Shown in pieces: positions 1 through 5,476 of a DNA stretch of 9,519 nt. This DNA comes from Gemmataceae bacterium. GTDB lineage: Bacteria; Planctomycetota; Planctomycetia; Gemmatales; Gemmataceae. The DNA lies in assembly GCA_020847555.1 (NCBI GenBank), contig JADLBT010000082.1, forward strand, positions 1 to 9,519. The letters are read 5' to 3'. The notes beneath the pieces were generated by a model. The model searched no databases and was not told the origin of the DNA. It saw only the letters and a program-made list of their open reading frames with translations. The position numbers were made by a program, and so were the translations under genes. Each line of letters opens with the position of its first letter. Positions within the stretch are counted from its first letter, which is position 1.

Positions 1-44
1 GGCTGCGGCCGCCGATCCGCCTTGACCAATCGGGGGCCGCAGCC
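1..44. repeat. Inverted repeat truncated by the window edge
   Basis: The first ten bases (ggctgcggcc) are the exact reverse complement of positions 35-44, with 24 bases between the arms. The right arm continues as ccccctcctacgg, so the left arm probably starts before the window. It would form a strong GC hairpin. No T-run follows, so a classical intrinsic terminator is not supported. It looks like an intergenic palindromic repeat, but only one copy is visible here, so repetitiveness is inference. Confidence 0.5.
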
Positions 45-142
45 CCCTCCTACGGAGTTCTGAAACCACTTCGTGGCCTCGGAGTGTCGTGATAAGATGG
101 AGAGGATCCCCGATGAGGCCCCAAGCCGGTGGCCGCGGCTAA

Positions 143-469
143 CTGCGCCTGAACTGCGTCGGCACGGTTGAAGACCTCTTTCGGCAGGGGGGCCAGCTGC
201 GGGAGGGGCTCCCGCTCGCACTCCACGACGAGGAGTTGGAGGCCGACGGTGCGGCACATTTCTCTCCGGAAGACCGTATGCGGGTCGCGCTAAGGCGAGC
301 GGCAGCTGTACTTCGCCCCTCTCCCCTGGTGGGAGAGGGGTTGGGGGAGAGGGGAAAGGCGCAGGCAAACCCCCTCACCCCCGGTCCCTCTCCCACCAGG
401 GGAGAGGGGGGACTTCTTCCTGCCGCTCGCCTTATTGACTGGCAGATGATCCGCCGGAAACCGGCCTGA
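143..469 (+). pseudogene. Remnant of a small ORF interrupted by a palindromic element
   Basis: One frame is open from just after the stop at 140-142 to the TGA at 467-469. It reads as plausible protein before the palindrome (TVEDLFRQGGQLREGLPLAL, then HDEELEADG and FSPEDRMRVAL) and again after it (LIDWQMIRRKPA and stop). The intervening 48 codons are low-complexity Pro/Gly/Arg residues translated from the palindromic repeat at 291-434. Removing about 141-144 bases restores a compact C-terminus, MRVA(L)IDWQMIRRKPA. No ATG, GTG or TTG lies between the upstream stop and TTG 236, which falls in the middle of the protein-like stretch, so the start seems lost or non-standard. An alternative is a frameshift from the short frame starting at ATG 97, which stops at 169-171. 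I do not recognise the family with confidence. It could still be an expressed variant with an inserted peptide. Confidence 0.42.
291..434. repeat. 144-bp nested palindromic element
   Basis: The stretch is symmetric about position 362.5. Outer arms 291-305 (taaggcgagcggcag) and 420-434 are perfect 15-bp complements. Inner arms 316-354 and 371-409 pair at 35 of 39 positions. Ten-base unpaired stretches (306-315 and 410-419) separate outer and inner arms, and the terminal loop is 16 bases (355-370). The length is 48 codons, so it keeps the reading frame of the host ORF remnant. Its translation carries the peptide TPGPSPTRGEG, which I recall from spurious ORFs in many genomes where this kind of palindrome is dispersed. 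This resembles in behaviour the coding-sequence-invading palindromic elements of Rickettsia, without implying relatedness. Confidence 0.8.
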
Positions 470-557
470 CGCGGGGGTTCTCAGTACAGCCGACCGTTTC
501 CTCGGTCGCGAACCCCGACCAACGGATCCCCGAACGCACTTGACTCCTGGATCAACC

Positions 558-2408
558 ATGCCGCCTCTCGTTTGTCCGCGCTGCCGCAGTACCAACCCGG
601 AAGCCGCGTCCTTCTGCTACCACGACGGCGAGTCGCTGCGCGGCGGACAGCAGGGCGCCGCCCAGGGGCCGGGCGGGCAGCTGCCGCGGGAGTTCGTCTT
701 CCCTTCCGGCCACCGCTGCCGCACGTTCGACGAACTGGCGCACGGCTGTCAGGAGGAGTGGGCCGGCGCCCGCGAACTGCTCCAGCGCGGCCACTTCCAG
801 CAGTTCTTCTCGTCCTGCGGCCGGGCCGACCTGGCCCGGGCCGCGGCCGAGGCGATGCGCCAGCCGGACCCGAACCTCGGCCTGACGAACCTCCTCGGCA
901 GCCTGCCCGTCGCGCGCGCCGCGGGAGCGCGCCTCGACATCCAGCCGCGCCGGATTCACCTCGCCAACGTCGGCGCCGGCGAGGCGCGGCAGATCGAGGT
1001 GACAGTCAGCAACCAGGGTCAGGGCGCCCTGCGCGGCACGCTCACGGTCACCGAGGGCGCCGAGTGGCTGCGCCTGGACGCCGGCACGAACGGGCAGTGC
1101 GAGGTGAACACGACGGGCACGCAGAAGGTGCAGTTGCAGGTGGACACGCGCGGCCTGCCGGCGGCCCAGTCCTACGGGGCGAAGCTGACGATCGCGACCA
1201 ACGGCGGCGTGGTCGAGTTGCCGGTGCGCCTCGACCTGGCGGCCCACCCATTCCCGCGCGCCCCGTTCCAGGGCGCGCGGGCGCCGCGCGAGCTGGCCGA
1301 GAAGATGCGTACCCAGCCGAAGGCGGCCGTGGCGCTGCTCGAAAGCGGGGAGGTCGCGCGCTGGTTCAGCGCCAACGGCTGGAACTACCCGGTGCGCGGT
1401 ACGCCTGCGCGGGGGGTCGCCGGGGTGCAGCAGTTCTTCGAGTCGATGGGCCTGGCCCGCCCGCCCGCGCTGCAGCTATCGCAGACCGAGGTCGGCTGCA
1501 CCTGCCCGACCGCCGACCCGGCCCGGCTCCAGGTGCTGCTCTTCTCGCAGAGCAAGAAGTGGGTGTACGCCAACGTCGAGAGTGACGCGCCGTGGCTGCG
1601 CATCCTGACCCCGCAGGTGGCCGGGGCGCAGCAGACAGCGATCGGGTTCGAGGTCGATCCGCGTCAGCTGCCGCGCGGCGGCCGGGCCGAGGGGACGCTT
1701 CGGCTCAGCGCCAACGGCGGGCAAAACCTGGTCGTGCGTGTCCGCGCGCAGGCGACCGGCCGGGTGGCGTCCGGTGGGGGACTGCTGCGCGCCGTGCTGA
1801 CGGGGGCGCTGGCCTGCCTGCTGCTGCGGTTGCTGCTGGCCCCGCTCGCGGACGGCTACGCCCGTGAGGCGGCGACGGGCGGCGGGGGGGACTATGCCGC
1901 GTGGCTGGAACGCCCGTGGCCCGCGATCCTGCTCGGCGCGGAGGCGACACACGACTTCCGCGATCACTTTGTGAGTCTATTCGTCCGCATCGTGACCCTC
2001 GGAACCTGGTGGGTCGGCGCACTCGGGGGCGCACTCCTGCTCGCCCGCCGTGGGATCGGCAATCTGCCGTGGGGTCTCGTCGCCGGAGCCGTGGCTGGCG
2101 CCGCGGGCGGAGCGACGGTGGCCTGCCTGCTCCTGGTCGGAGATCTGTTGCCTCATACCCTGTGGGCAACCCTCGGGCTGGGGGGCGGGGCGGGGCTGCT
2201 CGCCGTCTGGATCCCGCTGGCGGTGCTGTGCTGGGCCGCCCTGGGGGCGGGACTCGGGGTAATCCTGGGCCTCACTGGGGCGCTCGGCCGGGCGGTCCTC
2301 GCCCCGACGCAGGCGGCAGTGGCGGGCTTTCTCCGCCTGGTGGGGATGCGCGGCGCGGCGGAGTACTTCGCGCCCGCCGCCCGCCGATACACCGCACCAG
2401 TGGGTTGA
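558..2408 (+). CDS. Zinc-ribbon, duplicated-module, multi-pass membrane protein
   Basis: This 616-residue protein has no function I can name. It begins with a zinc ribbon: C6, C9 and C20, with H22 as the likely fourth ligand. Two tandem modules follow. Module 1 is a helical part at about 54-100 (TFDELAHGC, LLQRGHFQQFF, GRADLARAA) and a beta-rich, Ig-like part at about 126-228. Module 2 is a helical part at about 241-300 (APRELAEKM, LLESGEVARWF, NGWNYPV) and a beta-rich part at about 305-398. The C-terminal 210 residues hold about four or five hydrophobic helices (near 409-430, 471-494, 505-533, 535-560 and 560-582) in Gly/Ala/Leu-rich sequence. The N-terminal part is probably cytosolic since there is no signal peptide. 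ATG 558 is preferred over in-frame TTG 540 because the zinc ribbon follows directly; no Shine-Dalgarno is visible. It converges on the kinase gene with a 55-bp gap. Proteins of this style recur in planctomycetes; a role as scaffold or sensor is inference. Confidence 0.85.
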   Translation: MPPLVCPRCRSTNPEAASFCYHDGESLRGGQQGAAQGPGGQLPREFVFPSGHRCRTFDELAHGCQEEWAGARELLQRGHFQQFFSSCGRADLARAAAEAMRQPDPNLGLTNLLGSLPVARAAGARLDIQPRRIHLANVGAGEARQIEVTVSNQGQGALRGTLTVTEGAEWLRLDAGTNGQCEVNTTGTQKVQLQVDTRGLPAAQSYGAKLTIATNGGVVELPVRLDLAAHPFPRAPFQGARAPRELAEKMRTQPKAAVALLESGEVARWFSANGWNYPVRGTPARGVAGVQQFFESMGLARPPALQLSQTEVGCTCPTADPARLQVLLFSQSKKWVYANVESDAPWLRILTPQVAGAQQTAIGFEVDPRQLPRGGRAEGTLRLSANGGQNLVVRVRAQATGRVASGGGLLRAVLTGALACLLLRLLLAPLADGYAREAATGGGGDYAAWLERPWPAILLGAEATHDFRDHFVSLFVRIVTLGTWWVGALGGALLLARRGIGNLPWGLVAGAVAGAAGGATVACLLLVGDLLPHTLWATLGLGGGAGLLAVWIPLAVLCWAALGAGLGVILGLTGALGRAVLAPTQAAVAGFLRLVGMRGAAEYFAPAARRYTAPVG

Positions 2409-2463
2409 CGCCTCGCCGCTCGTCGTGACCTTGGCCCCGTGGTTCCCGGACCAGCGGCGGGGC

Positions 2464-3648
2464 TCAGGAGGAGGCACTCCCTTTGAGCGCGTCCACCTCG
2501 GTCGGCTGGAGCGGGTGGTCGAACGGGCCGCCGACCTCGTAGTCCCCGCCGGAGAGTTCGGTGCTGTGGGTCAGCCGGAGCCGGACCGTCAGTCTGCCGC
2601 TGCCCTGGGCGGAGAGCACCAGATCCAGTACGCGCCCGGGCATGAGCCGCCCTCCGGGCCGCGGGATGCGGAGGCGGCACCCGCGGGCGGAAACGTTGAG
2701 GACCGCCGCCCGCCACGAGCCGTTGCCCATTGTCGGCAGCACCTCACACGCGACCCCGGCGCCGGGCCGATGGCGAGCCCCCTGCCGGCGCTCGGCCTCC
2801 CCCTCCGCGACCGCCGGGGCCGGCGCCGTCACCCGCGCCAGCTCCGCCATCAGAGCCCCGCAACTCGGCCAGCGGTCCTGCGGGGCGAGGGCCAGCGCCC
2901 GACCGATAACGGCTCGCTCCGGCGGCGTCAGCATGGTCAGGTCGGGGGCAGGGCGCTGGTAGCCGGGCTGGAACGTGTCGGGTGTGTCCGAAAACGGCAG
3001 CCGTCCGCTGCGCAGCTGGCAGTAGCAGGCCGCCAGGGCGTACTGGTCGGTGCGGTCGCTCACCCGCCCCTGGAAGATCTCGGGGGCCGCGTAGGACGGC
3101 GTCCCGGCCCGGGCGTGGGACTGCTCGCGGAAGGCCAGCGGGGTCGTCAGGCCGAAGTCGCTCAGCTTGACCGTCTGCCCGAACAGCAGCAGGTTCGGCG
3201 GGGTCACGTCGCAGTGCTGAACCGTTACCCACTGCCCGTTCAGGTAGTGCTGCTGGGTGTTGAGAAAGTCGAGAGTCTGGGCGGCCTGGGCAAGCAGGGG
3301 GCAGAGGTGGTCGGCGGGTAGCGCGGTGCCCAGGTCGGACTGGTAGATCCCGAGCAGGTCCGCCAGGCTGCCGTCGGCCAGCTCCATGGCGATGACGAGG
3401 AACCCCGGGGCGCACCACACCTTCTCGACGCGCGTCAGGTTCGGGTGCGAGAGTTCGCGGACCATCTGGATGGACCGGACCTCCTGGGCGGCGACCTGGC
3501 CGCGTGCGATCGGCAGGAACTTCAGACCGACGGTATGGCCGTCGGCTGCCTCCGCCTCCCACACCTCGCCGAAGGCACCGCGCCCCCGTTTCCGCCGGAG
3601 CTGGTAGCCGGGGTGAAGATTCTTGGTCAGACGGCAGTTGGAGGTCAT
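2464..3648 (-). CDS. Serine/threonine protein kinase with C-terminal PilZ-like domain
   Basis: The 394-residue protein has an N-terminal Hanks-type kinase domain (about 15-273): glycine loop GRGAFGEVW (22-30), ATP-binding K43 in VGLKF, likely alpha-C E56, catalytic loop HCDVTPPN (145-152, proposed base D147, metal ligand N152), DFG (164-166), APE (188-190) and D201. The catalytic loop is unusual: R of HRD is C146 and the usual Lys two after Asp is T149. A Pro/Ala linker leads to a PilZ-like domain (about 285-390) with the NVSARG signature (318-323, matching D/NxSxxG). The upstream arginine motif is only approximate (RRQGAR), so c-di-GMP binding is uncertain. No transmembrane helix is seen, so it is probably cytosolic. 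ATG 3648 is chosen; a GTG at 3705 in the same frame would add 19 basic, Thr-rich residues. An AGGAGG sits at 3679-3684, about 30 bases before the ATG and too far to be a normal Shine-Dalgarno for it. Confidence 0.9.
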   Translation of the reverse strand: MTSNCRLTKNLHPGYQLRRKRGRGAFGEVWEAEAADGHTVGLKFLPIARGQVAAQEVRSIQMVRELSHPNLTRVEKVWCAPGFLVIAMELADGSLADLLGIYQSDLGTALPADHLCPLLAQAAQTLDFLNTQQHYLNGQWVTVQHCDVTPPNLLLFGQTVKLSDFGLTTPLAFREQSHARAGTPSYAAPEIFQGRVSDRTDQYALAACYCQLRSGRLPFSDTPDTFQPGYQRPAPDLTMLTPPERAVIGRALALAPQDRWPSCGALMAELARVTAPAPAVAEGEAERRQGARHRPGAGVACEVLPTMGNGSWRAAVLNVSARGCRLRIPRPGGRLMPGRVLDLVLSAQGSGRLTVRLRLTHSTELSGGDYEVGGPFDHPLQPTEVDALKGSASS

Positions 3649-3695
3649 GATCGTGGCCGTCGTGGTCCGGGAACGTGTCCTCCTGTGGGCTTGTA

Positions 3696-3724
3696 AGTGT
3701 AACACACGATCCGAGCCGGGGCAA
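3696..3724 (-). promoter_or_regulatory. Candidate sigma70-like promoter of the kinase gene
   Basis: On the minus strand TTGCCC (3719-3724) and TACACT (3696-3701) are separated by exactly 17 bases, each matching the sigma70 consensus at four of six positions. Transcription would begin near 3689, about 40 bases before the ATG at 3648, and would exclude the alternative GTG at 3705. It lies in the only gap between the EboE-like gene and the kinase. In GC-rich DNA a match of this quality can occur by chance. Confidence 0.35.
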
Positions 3725-3741
3725 AAAAAGCGCGCCGCTCC
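3723..3741 (-). terminator. Possible weak intrinsic terminator after the ligase-ACP-EboE operon
   Basis: Immediately after the EboE stop codon the minus strand reads a GC-rich stretch (GAGCGGCGCGC) and then seven T residues (complement of 3723-3729). A short stem can be drawn between GCCG just before the stop and CGGC after it, but it is only about four pairs plus neighbours. The T-run makes termination plausible; the stem is weak. Confidence 0.3.
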
Positions 3742-4923
3742 TCACGGCCGGCCGTTCTGGGTCCACGTCGCGCGGAACCAGTCCAGCTCGCGCGCGATCC
3801 CGGTTGCCAGGTCGGGCACCTGCAGCTCCGGCGGGAGCACCCCCCACGCATACGTCTCCACCTCGAAGTGCGCCGCGTCGGCGTGGGCGGCGGCGGCTCG
3901 CAGGCCTTCGCGGATCGCCCCCGAGGTCGCCTCCAGTCGGCCGAAGCGCTCCAGGTAGATCGGCACGTGGAAGTGGACGCGCCACTCGCCGGCCTGCTCG
4001 GCGGCCAGGGCGGGCGGCAGATCCTCGTGGAAGACGGGGTCGGCGGTGGGGGACCGGCGCACCACCGTCTGGTGCAGGTAGCGCTCCTCGTTGAACCCGG
4101 CCAGCTGAGCGAGCGCGGCGGCCCGATCGGCGGCGGTCAGCTCGGCCGGGAGGCGCACGGCGGACGACACCTGCACCTTGCCGACCCGGATCCCGGCGGC
4201 ACGGTAGCGGGCCAGCCCCTCAGCCTGGTCCTCGAACATGACCGCCTGGTGGCAAATGTCGTGGCAAACGCGGATGTGCCGCCGCAGCGGAGCCTCGTCG
4301 TGGCCGCGCAGCAGGTGGTCGTGGAAGAACGCGACGACGTCCAGGCTGCGCTGTAGCACGCACCCAGGCTCCGGTTCCAGGCACAGATAGATCAGGCGGC
4401 CCGTCTCCCGCTCTCGCCGGGCCAGTTCCCCCGCGACCTGGCGCAGGGCGGCCGCCATCCGGTCGAGTTCGCCGGCGGCCGGCGCGGGCTCGCCCCAGGC
4501 GAGCGGAAGGGTGGAAATGCTCCCTTCCAGCCCCGGCGGCAGGAGTCCGTCGAGGGCGGCGCTCAGGTCGAGGGTGTACCGCAACCGCTCGTCCTCACCC
4601 CAGGTTGGGTGGTAAACGCGGTGCTTGACGACGCGCTCGTGGAAGTCGCCATACGGGAACCCGTTGAGGGTGAACGGCACCAGCCCGACCGCGTGGAGCC
4701 ACGCCGCCCACTCGCCGACCAGCCCGTCGGCCAGCAACCGCCGCACCGCCGGCGCCGCGAGCCACAGCCCCACGCCCATCGGCGCGTCCGGGCTGGCCTG
4801 GCGCTTGACGGCGAGGGCGTAGCGCTCCAGGTTGGCCCGCGTCTGGTCGAGGTCGGGGCCAGCGTGGACGTTGGTGCAATACCCGTACTGGATGGTCGGT
4901 GCGGAGGCGTCGCGCTCGGTCAT
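3742..4923 (-). CDS. eboE: EboE-like TIM-barrel metabolite traffic protein
   Basis: The 393-residue product matches the pattern I know for EboE, a xylose-isomerase-like TIM-barrel family found in ebo gene clusters tied to moving small-molecule precursors across the cytoplasmic membrane (for example in cyanobacterial scytonemin production). Recognisable blocks in order are YCTNVHAG (15-22), VGLWLAAP (51-58), FTLNGFPYGDFH (84-95), VYHPTW (103-108), RYTLDLSAAL (115-124), GSISTLPLAW (134-143), then CHDICHQAVMFED, FHVPIYLERFG and HFEVETYAWGVLP towards the C-terminus. The reaction is unknown. Conserved His, Asp and Glu residues in the later blocks are candidate metal ligands. ATG 4923 begins MTERD; an upstream in-frame start at 4971 is less likely because it adds no family-like sequence. 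No clear Shine-Dalgarno. It is the last gene of a three-gene operon, 63 bases after the ACP gene. Other ebo genes (eboA-D, eboF) are not in the window. Confidence 0.78.
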   Translation of the reverse strand: MTERDASAPTIQYGYCTNVHAGPDLDQTRANLERYALAVKRQASPDAPMGVGLWLAAPAVRRLLADGLVGEWAAWLHAVGLVPFTLNGFPYGDFHERVVKHRVYHPTWGEDERLRYTLDLSAALDGLLPPGLEGSISTLPLAWGEPAPAAGELDRMAAALRQVAGELARRERETGRLIYLCLEPEPGCVLQRSLDVVAFFHDHLLRGHDEAPLRRHIRVCHDICHQAVMFEDQAEGLARYRAAGIRVGKVQVSSAVRLPAELTAADRAAALAQLAGFNEERYLHQTVVRRSPTADPVFHEDLPPALAAEQAGEWRVHFHVPIYLERFGRLEATSGAIREGLRAAAAHADAAHFEVETYAWGVLPPELQVPDLATGIARELDWFRATWTQNGRP

Positions 4924-4986
4924 GGAAGTGACGTGGGAAAAGGCGGCGAGCGGGGGGCAGGCGTCCCCCACTCGCCGGGGAAAAGA

Positions 4987-5397
4987 TCACGCCTTGTGTG
5001 TGAGGATGTAGTCGATGGCGTCGCCGACGGTGCGGATCTTCTCCGCCTGCTCGTCCGGAATGGTGACGCCGAACGACTCCTCCAGCGCCATCACCAGCTG
5101 GACGATGTCCAGCGAGTCGGCGCCGATGTCCTCCACGAACGACGTCGTGTAGGTGATCGTTTCCGGGTTGGCGCCGAGGTTATCCTTGAGGATCTGGGCG
5201 ATCCTGGTCTTGATCGACGCAACCGTGGCGGCGTCGTAGAGCCGGGCGCCGCCGCTGTCCCTGGCGTACCAGACCTGACCGCTGCACCTGGGGCAGGGGG
5301 CGTCGCCGTGCCTGGGGGCGGCCTCGATCGTTGCATCCGCATGGCACAGGGGGCAGCGGTTCAGGGTCGCTTCGGGGGTTCGAGCCGGGGTAGACAT
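4987..5397 (-). CDS. Acyl carrier protein with N-terminal zinc ribbon
   Basis: The 136-residue protein is much longer than a usual ACP of about 78 residues. Residues 12-45 form a zinc ribbon with two CPxC knuckles, CPLC (15-18) and CPRC (35-38), followed by the aromatic VWY. Residues 58-136 are a full ACP: the helix I region [12 protein letters not shown], then [20 protein letters not shown] with S95 of the DSLD motif as the 4'-phosphopantetheine site, and the final helix [10 protein letters not shown]. The carrier would hold acyl groups as thioesters in the cytoplasm. The start is ATG 5397: GAAAGG (5405-5410 on the minus strand) lies seven bases upstream, whereas ATG 5403 would be one base from it. 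The gene is 79 bases after the ligase gene and 63 before the EboE-like gene, on the same strand. A dedicated pathway carrier is more likely than the housekeeping fatty-acid ACP; this is inference from context and fusion. Confidence 0.92.
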   Translation of the reverse strand: MSTPARTPEATLNRCPLCHADATIEAAPRHGDAPCPRCSGQVWYARDSGGARLYDAATVASIKTRIAQILKDNLGANPETITYTTSFVEDIGADSLDIVQLVMALEESFGVTIPDEQAEKIRTVGDAIDYILTHKA

Positions 5398-5476
5398 TGG
5401 CATACCTTTCTGATGTTTCAAGGCGGCACGCGCTTCCTGAACGCCGCGCGCCGGGAACTGCGGGCCGGTCCGGGGC

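Noticed and set aside
50..259. 69-residue - strand ORF in the left region
   Set aside because: The protein-like signal in this stretch is on the + strand, and the ORF's C-terminal part covers low-complexity intergenic sequence.
291..434. CRISPR array or small-RNA gene explanation for the repeat-rich left region
   Set aside because: There are no regularly spaced direct repeats or spacers; the structure is one nested palindrome.
491..508. Small hairpin cgaccg/cggtcg upstream of the zinc-ribbon membrane protein
   Set aside because: Six pairs with a six-base loop and no T-run; too short to separate from chance in GC-rich DNA.
2414..2459. Seven-base inverted repeat (cgccgct/agcggcg) between the convergent genes as a shared terminator
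   Set aside because: The loop is over 30 bases and there is no T-run on either strand.
2425..3321. 298-residue + strand ORF opposite the kinase
   Set aside because: The kinase motifs on the other strand are unambiguous; this frame is a shadow.
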